Assembly (NCBI GenBank): GCA_900551775.1
Contig: URXI01000170.1
Location: forward strand, 1-8,999
Direction of reading: 5' to 3'
DNA length: 8,999 nucleotides
Source: an uncultured Eubacterium sp.
GTDB taxonomy: Bacteria; Bacillota; Clostridia; Peptostreptococcales; Anaerovoracaceae
The notes under the pieces were generated by a model. That model was not told where the DNA came from. It was given only the letters and a program-made list of their open reading frames with translations, and ran no database searches. Made by a program: the position numbers and the translations under genes. This document shows, piece after piece, positions 1-5,634 of the stretch (positions are counted from its first letter, which is position 1; each line of letters opens with the position of its first letter).

Positions 1-806
1 TCCTTGCGGATCTGGGCGCGTCAGAAGTCGTGGTCATCTCTCGCAGCGGTGAGAACAACTACGAGAACATCCATCGCCATTTTGACAGTGAGATTATTGT
101 GAATACCACTCCGGTGGGCATGTATCCCGGCAACGGCAGGACGCCTGTCAATCTTGACGACTTCAAAAACTGCCGGGGCGTGGTGGATCTGATCTACAAT
201 CCAAATAAGACAAAGCTGGTCCTGGACGCTATGGTCAAGTCCATTCCGGCGACGGGAGGACTGGAAATGCTGGTGGCCCAGGCAAAGGAATCCAGCGAGT
301 TTTTCCAGGACAAGAAGATAGAGGACGAAGAAATCGAAAACGCCATCGACGAAATCAGGAGTGAGACTCTCAATGCGATTCTGATCGGCATGCCTGGCGC
401 TGGTAAGACCCTGCTGGGAAATGAAATCGCCGCCAGAATGCACCGAAAGTTTGTCGACATCGATGACATGATCGTGGAACACGAAGGCATGTCCATTCCT
501 GAGATTTTCGAGAAGAAGGGCGAGGCTTATTTCCGCAAGGTGGAGACGGAGATGTTAGAGAAGGCCTGCGTGCAGACGGGCCTTGTCATCGCCACTGGCG
601 GCGGCATTGTCAAAAAGAAAATCAACTACAACATCATCAAGCAAAACGGTATCGTCATCTGGATCAAGCGAGACCTGGACAAACTGGAGACTGACGGCAG
701 GCCGCTTTCCCAGTCCATGCCTCTGGATCAGATGTACGAAGAGCGAAAAGATGCGTACTCCTATTGGAGCGATTTCTTTATCAATAACAACGAGGAGAGA
801 GAATGA
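1..806 (+). CDS. aroE-aroK: Bifunctional shikimate dehydrogenase / shikimate kinase fusion, 5' end outside window
   Basis: The open frame runs in from the left edge (first whole codon at base 3), so the true start is not visible. Residue numbers here count from the GTG at 30. The first part is the C-terminal NADP-binding half of AroE: SRSGEN (4-9), NTTPVGMYP (25-33), DLIYNPNKTKL (53-63) and GGLEMLVAQAK (76-86). The N-terminal shikimate-binding half lies upstream. After an acidic linker (about 88-112) comes shikimate kinase: Walker A GMPGAGKT (120-127), the shikimate-binding DIDD (143-146), FRKVE (168-172), GGG (190-192) and the lid DGRPL (222-226). Together these reduce 3-dehydroshikimate to shikimate and phosphorylate it in the cytoplasm. 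The kinase ends soon after ERKDAYSYW, so the final helix of typical AroK proteins is missing or very short. The stop overlaps the aroQ start (ATGA, 803-806). Family calls are firm; activity of the short kinase is inferred. Confidence 0.93.
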   Translation, partial: LADLGASEVVVISRSGENNYENIHRHFDSEIIVNTTPVGMYPGNGRTPVNLDDFKNCRGVVDLIYNPNKTKLVLDAMVKSIPATGGLEMLVAQAKESSEFFQDKKIEDEEIENAIDEIRSETLNAILIGMPGAGKTLLGNEIAARMHRKFVDIDDMIVEHEGMSIPEIFEKKGEAYFRKVETEMLEKACVQTGLVIATGGGIVKKKINYNIIKQNGIVIWIKRDLDKLETDGRPLSQSMPLDQMYEERKDAYSYWSDFFINNNEERE

Positions 807-1246
807 TGAAAATTCTGGTGATCAACGGGCCCAACCTCAATATGCTGGGCATCAGAGAGCCGGAAATATACGGAAAAGGTACATATCGTGATTTAATCAG
901 CGTGATCGAAAGCGCGGCGGCCCGTCTCGGCGTGACCGCCGCTTTTTTTCAGTCCAATCACGAGGGCGCCATCGTGGACGCCATTCAGGATGCTTACGGC
1001 AGATTTGACGGCATCGTCATCAATCCGGCAGCTTATACCCATACCAGCGTCGCCATCCTGGACGCCCTCAAATCAGTGGGGATTCCCGCTGTAGAAGTAC
1101 ACATTTCCGATGTTTCTGAGCGAGAAGACTTTCGGCAGGTTTCTTACGTGAGAGCCGCCTGCATTGAGACGATCATGGGTGAGGGCTTTGGCGGCTATGT
1201 CCATGCCATGGAGGTGCTCTGTGAAAAAAAGAAAAAAGAAATTTAA
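803..1246 (+). CDS. aroQ: Type II 3-dehydroquinate dehydratase
   Basis: This protein of 147 residues (146 if the second ATG at 806 is used) is a full-length type II dehydroquinase, which dehydrates 3-dehydroquinate to 3-dehydroshikimate, the substrate of the AroE domain encoded just upstream. All family signatures are present: INGPNLNMLG (7-16), REP with catalytic Arg18, EIYG with catalytic Tyr23, QSNHEG (50-55), INPAAYTH (73-80) with Asn74, and EVHISDVSERE (98-108) with Glu98 and His100. These match the known catalytic set Arg/Tyr/Asn/Glu/His of the family. Enzymes of this type usually form dodecamers. Two ATG codons stand in tandem at 803 and 806; the ribosome binding site AGGAG at 793-797 lies 5 nt from the first and 8 nt from the second, so 806 may be the main start. 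The gene overlaps both neighbours, pointing to translational coupling in a shikimate operon. Confidence 0.96.
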   Translation: MMKILVINGPNLNMLGIREPEIYGKGTYRDLISVIESAAARLGVTAAFFQSNHEGAIVDAIQDAYGRFDGIVINPAAYTHTSVAILDALKSVGIPAVEVHISDVSEREDFRQVSYVRAACIETIMGEGFGGYVHAMEVLCEKKKKEI

Positions 1247-2300
1247 TATTCCCTGGCTGCAGCTTGGGATAGGGGCGTTGCTGGGCGGTGGTTTTGGCCT
1301 TCTGATGGTGAAAACCGCAGACAGCCTGGAATGGTTTGCGGTGGGATTTTTCTCTTTGATCCTATCTTTCTACCTACATGTCATCCTTCATGAAGGGGGA
1401 CATCTGGTCGCAGGACTTGCCAGCGGCTACAAATTCGTCTCCTTCCGCATCGGCAGCGTCATGTGGATCAAAATTCAGGGGAAAATCCGCAGGAAGAGGC
1501 TGAGTCTTCCAGGCACAGGGGGGCAGTGTCTGCTGGATCCGCCTGCCATGGATGGCGGTAGGTTTCCAGCGGTTCTCTATAATCTGGGCGGCGGCTTGGC
1601 GAACTTGATTCTCGCAGCCATTGCCTGCGTCTTCGCTTTCGCCATGGGCACCGGAGCAGCCAAGGTGATACTGCTGCCCTTTGCCCTTGTCGGCATCTAT
1701 TTGGGAATCATGAACCTGCTGCCGATGAAAATCGGCGGCATTGCCAACGACGGTTACAACATCAAAATCTTTCGCAAAGATGCAGACAGCGCCAGAGCTT
1801 TTTGGATTCAGATGAAGGTCAATAAGCTGCAGAGTGACGGCGGCAGGCTGCGGGATGTGCCGAAGGAATATTTTGACCTGGCAGATTCTGACGAGAAGGG
1901 AAATCCTCTGATAGACGGGCTCAAGGTCTTCCGCTTCCAGAGACAGATGGACGAGAAGGATTTTGACGGAGCCAGGGAAACAGGGCAGAGGCTCCTTGAG
2001 GATACGGCGCTGCTGGGCCTCTATAAGAATGTTCTTCAGCTGGAGCTGCTGTATCTGGAGTTGATCGGCCCGTGCAGGATGGAGGAGGTCGAGAGCCTTT
2101 ACACTGAGGAGATAAAAAAGTATCTCAAGATGGCAAAGGGGAATCCCAGCTCTCATAGGATAAGATACGCCTATGCTGTGCGTTATGCCCACGATGAGGC
2201 AGACGCGGCAAAAGCAAAGAAGAAGTTTGAAAAGACGCTGAAAGACTATCCCATGCTGGGTGAGATTCAGCTTGAGAGAGAATTGATGGAGGAGATATGA
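1221..2300 (+). CDS. M50-family (site-2-protease-like) membrane metallopeptidase
   Basis: The best start is GTG at 1221, giving 359 residues: GGAGG at 1210-1214 sits 6 nt upstream and the protein then begins with a Lys/Arg-rich stretch before the first membrane span. The frame stays open to an ATG at 1164, but that would add 19 residues read out of aroQ. From 1221 the protein has hydrophobic spans at about 11-31, 38-66, 117-142 and 148-168. The zinc motif HEGGH (57-61) lies inside the second span and a later NDG (176-178) could supply the third, aspartate ligand, as the LDG motif does in M50 enzymes. Residues about 183-359 form a soluble, charged, helix-rich tail, possibly repeat-like. M50 enzymes cut substrates within or beside the membrane; the substrate here is unknown and no anti-sigma factor gene is nearby. 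It overlaps aroQ by 26 nt and is followed after 1 nt by the next gene. Confidence 0.82.
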   Translation: MKKRKKKFNIPWLQLGIGALLGGGFGLLMVKTADSLEWFAVGFFSLILSFYLHVILHEGGHLVAGLASGYKFVSFRIGSVMWIKIQGKIRRKRLSLPGTGGQCLLDPPAMDGGRFPAVLYNLGGGLANLILAAIACVFAFAMGTGAAKVILLPFALVGIYLGIMNLLPMKIGGIANDGYNIKIFRKDADSARAFWIQMKVNKLQSDGGRLRDVPKEYFDLADSDEKGNPLIDGLKVFRFQRQMDEKDFDGARETGQRLLEDTALLGLYKNVLQLELLYLELIGPCRMEEVESLYTEEIKKYLKMAKGNPSSHRIRYAYAVRYAHDEADAAKAKKKFEKTLKDYPMLGEIQLERELMEEI

Positions 2301-2301
2301 G

Positions 2302-2652
2302 ATGAGAGTATACTGTTATTCCAGGTGTTCGACCTGCAAGAAAGCCCTTGCCTGGCTGGACGAAAACGCGGTGCGCTATGAGCTGTTGGACATCAAAGAG
2401 AACAACCCGGACCTAGCGGAACTTAGGGCGGCTTACGAAAAGAGCGGCCTGCCGCTGAAGCGGTTCTTCAACACCAGCGGAAATCTCTATAAAGAGATGG
2501 GCCTGAAAGACAAGCTGCCCGAAATGAGTGAGGAAGAGCAGCTGGCCCTCCTTGCTACAGACGGAATGTTAGTAAAGCGACCGCTGGTCATCGGGGACGA
2601 TTTTGTTTTGACGGGCTTCAAAGAAGCAGAATGGAAGGAAAAGGTGTTGTAA
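2302..2652 (+). CDS. ArsC/Spx-family thioredoxin-fold protein (arsenate reductase-like)
   Basis: This 116-residue protein has the size and layout of the ArsC/Spx/YffB family. Near the N-terminus is YSRCSTCKKAL, with a redox CxxC at Cys9 and Cys12; the middle carries RFFNTSGNLYKE, and near the C-terminus is KRPLV (92-96), whose Arg-Pro belongs to the thiol-binding site of the family. It is cytoplasmic. Members annotated as arsenate reductases are often not involved in arsenic; without arsR or arsB nearby, a thiol-redox or regulatory role is at least as likely. It is not clearly the RNA-polymerase-binding regulator Spx. The ATG at 2302 follows the preceding stop by one base and has a strong GGAGGAG at 2288-2294. 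Its stop directly abuts the next ATG. The family is clear; the exact function is not. Confidence 0.85.
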   Translation: MRVYCYSRCSTCKKALAWLDENAVRYELLDIKENNPDLAELRAAYEKSGLPLKRFFNTSGNLYKEMGLKDKLPEMSEEEQLALLATDGMLVKRPLVIGDDFVLTGFKEAEWKEKVL

Positions 2653-3087
2653 ATGGATAAGGCACAGGAACTGAGAGAGATCAGGGAGGCCATCGACGCG
2701 GGAAATCTGACGCTGCAGTATCTGAACCGGGCGCGGGAGGAACTGAACGCAGCTTCTAACTTCGGCATTGCCGACATGCTGGGCTTCGATTTCATCGGCG
2801 GCATCGGCAAGCACATGAAGCTGAGCAACGCGCAGAAAGAGATGGAAGCGGCAAAGAGACAGGTCATGTGTTTTCAGAAGGAGCTTCGCGATGTCAGTAC
2901 CATCCTGAATTTTCAGGTAGATATCGGCGGTTTTCTGACCTTTGCCGACTTTTTCTTTGATGGCATTCTGGCAGACGTCTTTGTCCAGTCCAAGATCGAT
3001 GACGCCAAAAAACAGGTGGACAACGCGGTCTATCAGATTCACCAGATTATGACAGATCTATACAAAATGGAGGCCAACGCGAGGTAG
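2653..3087 (+). CDS. Conserved-looking helical protein of unknown function, 144 aa
   Basis: I do not recognise a named family. The protein is 144 residues, charged and mostly helical, without signal peptide. Residues 1-35 and 55-83 look like amphipathic helices rich in Glu, Lys and Arg. Between them lies a glycine-rich turn, MLGFDFIGGIGKHMK (42-56). A second aromatic patch follows, FADFFFDGILADVF (97-110), and then another helix (112-141). The two Gly/Phe/Asp patches give the chain a two-fold repeated look (helix, turn, helix, turn, helix). The hydrophobic stretch at 90-110 contains three Asp and is a poor membrane span. The ATG immediately follows the stop of the ArsC-like gene, and the next gene, an ATPase, begins after 2 nt, so it is certainly cotranscribed. 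It might act with that ATPase, but this rests on position only. Confidence 0.8.
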   Translation: MDKAQELREIREAIDAGNLTLQYLNRAREELNAASNFGIADMLGFDFIGGIGKHMKLSNAQKEMEAAKRQVMCFQKELRDVSTILNFQVDIGGFLTFADFFFDGILADVFVQSKIDDAKKQVDNAVYQIHQIMTDLYKMEANAR

Positions 3088-3089
3088 AG

Positions 3090-3941
3090 ATGGTATATTT
3101 GGAAGAATTCCAGCTGCCCGATTACGGGTTTGAATGTAGATTTTTTGAGGGTCAGAAGAGAACTTGCTATGATACATTCTATCCGTTTGACATTTTTCCG
3201 GAAAAAGATTTAGAAGAGCTTTCTTTTGAGCCGATTACGATTTTCTATGGCAGCAACGGCTCCGGCAAGACGACTTTGATCAATGTCATTGCTGAACACC
3301 TTTCGGCCAGCAGGGATGCAGCTTATAACAAGAGCAATTTTTTTGATCTCTATGTTGCCGGCTGCCGCGCGCGATGGCAGTACGGCTACCAAGACAGCAC
3401 GGTCATCACCAGCGACGATGTATTCGACTATATTTTTAATGTAAGAAATATCAACGATGGAGTAGACGTCAAAAGAGACGACTTGCTGGAAGAGTATCTG
3501 GACTTGAAGCATACTCACTTTCAGATGCGTTCACTTGATGATTACGAACAATTGAAAAAAGTCAATCAAGCCCGCCGCCAATCGGGCTCACAGTTCGTGC
3601 GCAAAAATCTGATGAAGAATATCCCGGAAAAATCCAACGGGGAAAGCGCGCTGATGTATTTCACGAACAAAATCCAGGAGAATCAAATTTATCTATTGGA
3701 CGAGCCGGAAAACAGCCTTTCAGCGGAATATCAGCAGGAACTCTTGCAGTTCATCGAGGATTCTGCCCGTTTTTTTAACTGTCAGTTCATCATTGCAACC
3801 CATTCGCCGTTTTTATTGGCGGCAAAGCATGCGAAGATTTACGCCCTGGACGCCAAGCCTGTGGCCGTGAAAAAGTGGACGGAACTGGAAAACGTGCGCA
3901 GGTATTTTGACTTCTTCATGGCCCATGCGGATGAGTTCTGA
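3090..3941 (+). CDS. Stand-alone ABC-like AAA ATPase (predicted ATPase)
   Basis: The 283-residue protein has all ATP-site parts of the SMC/ABC-like AAA ATPases: Walker A GSNGSGKTT (54-62), a signature-like SNGES (182-186), Walker B YLLDEPE (201-207) with the catalytic Glu next to Asp, and a switch ATHSPF (236-241). The order and spacing fit a complete head domain; the insert between Walker A and signature (about 70-175) is short, so there is no long coiled-coil arm and no TOPRIM or other nuclease domain. It is soluble and not paired with a permease, so it is not a transporter subunit in this setting. Its substrate or partner is unknown. The weak ribosome site GAGG (3081-3084) and the 2-nt gap after the 144-residue gene suggest coupling. 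It is the last gene of the operon; a terminator follows about 40 nt later. Confidence 0.85.
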   Translation: MVYLEEFQLPDYGFECRFFEGQKRTCYDTFYPFDIFPEKDLEELSFEPITIFYGSNGSGKTTLINVIAEHLSASRDAAYNKSNFFDLYVAGCRARWQYGYQDSTVITSDDVFDYIFNVRNINDGVDVKRDDLLEEYLDLKHTHFQMRSLDDYEQLKKVNQARRQSGSQFVRKNLMKNIPEKSNGESALMYFTNKIQENQIYLLDEPENSLSAEYQQELLQFIEDSARFFNCQFIIATHSPFLLAAKHAKIYALDAKPVAVKKWTELENVRRYFDFFMAHADEF

Positions 3942-3981
3942 GCAATCGGGCTTCGTGATAAAAAGTTGATGAAATCAGCCG

Positions 3982-4027
3982 AAACGGCGCAAACGTTTAT
4001 TTTTAGGAAACGTGACGCCGTTTTTTT
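3982..4027 (+). terminator. Intrinsic terminator of the aro-ATPase operon (hairpin 1)
   Basis: AAACGGCG (3982-3989) pairs perfectly with CGCCGTTT (4016-4023), and an inner arm ACGTTT (3993-3998) pairs with AAACGT (4008-4013). A run of seven T (4021-4027) follows, so the hairpin works as a terminator on the + strand only; read on the - strand no good U-run follows. An alternative small hairpin, GCCG-AAA-CGGC (3978-3988), competes with its left arm. Confidence 0.85.
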
Positions 4028-4092
4028 GTTAGAACAAAGATTTAGAATAGGAAAATAATGGATAAACATCTCGTTTCTGGTAAAATATGGGT

Positions 4093-4162
4093 GATAATTG
4101 ACCATTTCAAAGAAAAATACTGTCTGCAGTGCGTGTTTTGCATTAAAAATGGTCAATTTATC
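4093..4162. repeat. Long imperfect inverted repeat (hairpin 2), 70 nt
   Basis: AATTGACCATTT (4096-4107) is the exact reverse complement of AAATGGTCAATT (4147-4158). With one extra base on the right the match extends outward to GATA (4093-4096) and TATC (4159-4162). Inside, CAAA (4108-4111) can pair with TTTG (4137-4140) and ACTG (4119-4122) with CAGT (4127-4130), giving a bulged stem capped by a four-base loop. No T-run follows on either strand, so it does not look like a terminator. Function unknown. Confidence 0.8.
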
Positions 4163-4177
4163 TCTCGAATCTGCCTT

Positions 4178-4222
4178 CAAACGGCGCTAGGTATTGAAGA
4201 AAGCATACTTTGCGCCGTTTTG
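4178..4222. repeat. Hairpin 3, sharing its arm with the terminator
   Basis: CAAACGGCGC (4178-4187) pairs with GCGCCGTTTTG (4212-4222) around a 24-nt loop. Its arm AAACGGCGC is the same as in hairpin 1, and TTTGCGCCGTTT (4209-4220) is the exact reverse complement of AAACGGCGCAAA (3982-3993), so the two hairpins together form a 12-bp inverted repeat bounding 239 bp. It lies 14 nt beyond the end of the - strand membrane gene and may act as that gene's terminator, but the T-run is only three or four bases on either strand. Confidence 0.75.
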
Positions 4223-4236
4223 CGTTGACAGCCGCA

Positions 4237-4656
4237 TTATGTCCGGCGGCGCCTTTTGACCAACCCGGCGGCAAAGAGCAGTGCTGCTGCAAGAGAGGAG
4301 AAGAACGTCAGATAAAACCCATAGTGGGCGGTGCTGAAGCTGACGGCAAGATCCAGCTGTCCGGTAATCCCCCTGATATGCCAGGTCAAAAACTGGAAAG
4401 CGCAGGAGAGCGGAATCAGCAGCAGGGCGATCAGGTTGACGATATCGACCATCTGAGAACGCTCCCTGAGCAGGCTGAGGATGATGGAACCGACCAGACC
4501 GGAGAAGAACAGCGGCGCAACGAGGAAGTCCAGACCTGTAGTGTAGTCTACGTTCCGATCAAAGTACAACCACGGCAGGAATATGCCGATGACGCTGCAA
4601 AACAGCAGAAGCAGGATGAATTTGTTAAAGGGATAATTTGATTTCTTAACGCTCAT
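4237..4656 (-). CDS. Four-span membrane protein of unknown function, 139 aa
   Basis: I do not recognise the family. The protein of 139 residues has four hydrophobic spans at about 13-31, 44-63, 71-90 and 112-132, a short Lys-containing N-terminus and a very basic C-terminus (VKRRRRT) that should lie on the cytoplasmic side. The first span ends in FLPWLYF. The ATG at 4656 has an excellent ribosome site, AAGGAGG (4666-4672), 9 nt upstream. Thirty bases upstream ends a 36-residue membrane ORF on the same strand, and both appear to share one promoter near 4828-4856. The overlapping + strand frame is very rich in Gln, Glu and Asp and is the shadow of this hydrophobic gene. Possible roles include a small permease subunit or an immunity-like protein, but nothing in the sequence decides this. 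Confidence 0.78.
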   Translation of the reverse strand: MSVKKSNYPFNKFILLLLFCSVIGIFLPWLYFDRNVDYTTGLDFLVAPLFFSGLVGSIILSLLRERSQMVDIVNLIALLLIPLSCAFQFLTWHIRGITGQLDLAVSFSTAHYGFYLTFFSSLAAALLFAAGLVKRRRRT

Positions 4657-4686
4657 CGTAAATAACCTCCTTTTAAATCATCAAAC

Positions 4687-4797
4687 TTATGCAAATGCGT
4701 GCGCATATAAAGGCATCAAAGTCATGATCAGGCCGAATACGAACATGCAGGGCCAGAGGATGAATCCATAAATTGATATTGCGACAAGTATTTGCAT
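4687..4797 (-). CDS. Small single-span membrane protein, 36 aa
   Basis: Reading the - strand from ATG at 4797-4795 to TAA at 4689-4687 gives 36 residues, starting MQILVAISIYGFILW and ending LYAHAFA. Almost the whole chain is hydrophobic (Ile, Leu, Val, Phe, Met, with Gly11, Gly22, Trp15 and Cys17), which fits one transmembrane helix and no soluble domain. Support for a real gene comes from the context: a GGGAG site (4806-4810) 8 nt upstream, a sigma-A-like promoter just before it, and a partner membrane gene starting 30 nt after its stop. Small proteins of this kind often act as subunits or regulators of a larger membrane protein, here plausibly the four-span neighbour; this is inference. It is short enough to be missed by standard gene finders. 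Confidence 0.62.
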   Translation of the reverse strand: MQILVAISIYGFILWPCMFVFGLIMTLMPLYAHAFA

Positions 4798-4827
4798 GAT
4801 GATTGCTCCCTTTCTTTATTTATAAAC

Positions 4828-4856
4828 AGAATAGTATAATATATATTAGGTGTCAA
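4828..4856 (-). promoter_or_regulatory. Sigma-A-like promoter for the small membrane operon
   Basis: On the - strand a perfect -35 box TTGACA (4856-4851) is followed after 17 nt by TATTCT (4833-4828). Transcription would start near 4821, giving a short leader before the ribosome site at 4806-4810 of the 36-residue ORF. The same AT-rich stretch holds TATAAT on the + strand (4835-4840), so the region may be divergent. Confidence 0.65.
4835..4840 (+). promoter_or_regulatory. Possible -10 box for the Rpn-family gene
   Basis: A perfect TATAAT stands 69 nt before the ATG at 4909. The expected -35 position (about 4812-4817, TTCTTT) matches the consensus poorly, so this is a candidate only. It overlaps the divergent promoter of the - strand membrane operon. 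Confidence 0.35.
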
Positions 4857-4908
4857 CAGTAGAGTGGAAAATTAAGAATTATTAAGGATTTGATGCAGGA
4901 TCGCTGTA

Positions 4909-5520
4909 ATGAACACAGAAAAAAATGAGGATACATTAGTACGTAATTATAAGGACAGTGTATTTCGTAAGTTGTTCAATGATAAGAAAAACTTAATCGA
5001 GCTTTACAATGCTATTTTCGATGCAGACTATGATGAAGACACGCCGTTGGAATTTGAGACGATTGAAGAGGTGCTGTTCAAAACCATCAAAAATGATATC
5101 GCATTTACGATTGAAGATCGTTACGTTGTTCTAGTGGAACACCAACGTTCGCTTTGCTCACTCCTCCAGAATCCTGCTTTACAGCTGACCGTAAAGGTGT
5201 ATAATGCAAATGAAGGAAGAGCAACGGAGTTGCTGAAAAAATGCAGGATATTGTGGGAGTACAGCAGGTTTGTTGCCATTGTTCGAAAATATGCGGAGGA
5301 AGGCACGATGAATAGCGAAGTCGTACAGAAGATCTTGAAGGAATGCAGAGAGGAAGAAGCCAGAGAACTCTCCAAAGAAGATGGTTTTAATGAAGGATTT
5401 GATGAAGGGATACAAGAAGGGGTGCGTTTAACCGCGCAGAAAATGAAACAAAAGGGCATTGAATTTGCGGTTATTGCAGAATGTACAGGACTTTCAGAGC
5501 AAGAAATTGACGGCCTATAA
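4909..5520 (+). CDS. Rpn / PD-(D/E)XK nuclease-family (transposase_31-like) protein with internal deletion
   Basis: The N-terminus, YKDSVFRKLFNDKKNLIELYNAI (around 14-36), and KNDIAFTIEDRYVVLVEHQ (61-79) are typical of the Rpn family, often annotated as PD-(D/E)XK transposase. Asp63 and the Glu-x-Gln at 77-79 fit the nuclease core. Normal members then continue for roughly 70-100 residues (the NPNMPLR region, the PTP and YNGT motifs) before the segment equivalent to LTVKVYNAN (93-101) and LLKKCRILWEYSRFVAIVRKYAEEG (108-132). Here that middle is missing: EHQ is followed almost at once by LTVKVYN. The frame is intact, so the loss is an in-frame deletion and not a frameshift. The tail has the usual acidic repeats GFNEGFDEGIQEG (159-171) and an end resembling a helix-turn-helix (184-203). 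At 203 residues it is short for the family, and activity is doubtful. The ribosome site (AGGA, about 4897-4900) is weak. Base composition is AT-rich. Confidence 0.8.
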   Translation: MNTEKNEDTLVRNYKDSVFRKLFNDKKNLIELYNAIFDADYDEDTPLEFETIEEVLFKTIKNDIAFTIEDRYVVLVEHQRSLCSLLQNPALQLTVKVYNANEGRATELLKKCRILWEYSRFVAIVRKYAEEGTMNSEVVQKILKECREEEARELSKEDGFNEGFDEGIQEGVRLTAQKMKQKGIEFAVIAECTGLSEQEIDGL

Positions 5521-5534
5521 ATAAAATGTAAAGT

Positions 5535-5581
5535 AAAGCTGCCCAGATAGGCTATCATCGCTGAAAGGGGCAGCTTTTATT
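5535..5581 (+). terminator. Intrinsic terminator after the Rpn-family gene
   Basis: AAAGCTGCCC (5535-5544) pairs perfectly over 10 bp with GGGCAGCTTT (5568-5577), and a TTTTATT tract (5575-5581) overlaps and follows the right arm. The 23-nt loop contains its own small hairpin, GATAG-G-CTATC. It separates the Rpn gene from the toxin-antitoxin pair. Confidence 0.88.
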
Positions 5582-5608
5582 GATGGAAAAAACGAGTTTA
5601 ATTATAAA
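5580..5608 (+). promoter_or_regulatory. Promoter and likely operator of the toxin-antitoxin pair
   Basis: TTGATG (5580-5585) and TATAAA (5603-5608) are 17 nt apart and fit a sigma-A promoter, starting just at the end of the preceding terminator. A small inverted repeat, TAATT (5599-5603) and AATTA (5609-5613), overlaps the -10 box and could be the site where the antitoxin or toxin-antitoxin complex represses its own operon, as is usual for this class. Promoter spacing is seen; autoregulation is inferred. Confidence 0.6.
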
Positions 5609-5634
5609 AATTATGAAGCGTTGAGGGTTCAATT

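Noticed and set aside
1164..1220. Upstream ATG extension of the M50-family gene
   Set aside because: The added residues are read out of frame from aroQ, have no ribosome site, and the GTG at 1221 has GGAGG at ideal spacing.
1374..2192. - strand open frame of 272 codons
   Set aside because: It lies opposite the M50-family gene, has no motif or ribosome site and would break the operon.
4098..4103. TTGACC in both arms of hairpin 2 as outward or inward promoters
   Set aside because: Neither strand has a -10 box at a fitting distance; the match arises from the inverted repeat.
3982..4220. A classical MITE with terminal inverted repeats
   Set aside because: The 12-bp ends are there, but the flanking bases (GCCG on the left, TGCG on the right) do not form a target duplication, and the ends are better explained at first sight as hairpin arms. 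Kept only as a possibility in the findings.
4225..4230. TTGACA as a -35 box on the + strand
   Set aside because: No -10-like sequence lies about 17 nt downstream; that region is GC-rich and is the 3' end of a - strand gene.
4210..4641. + strand open frame of 143 codons
   Set aside because: It is a Gln/Glu/Asp-rich mirror of the four-span membrane gene on the - strand and has no ribosome site.
5120..5190. A frameshift as the cause of the short Rpn-family gene
   Set aside because: The frame before and after the junction is the same and both sides match the family, so missing sequence and not a shifted frame explains the length.
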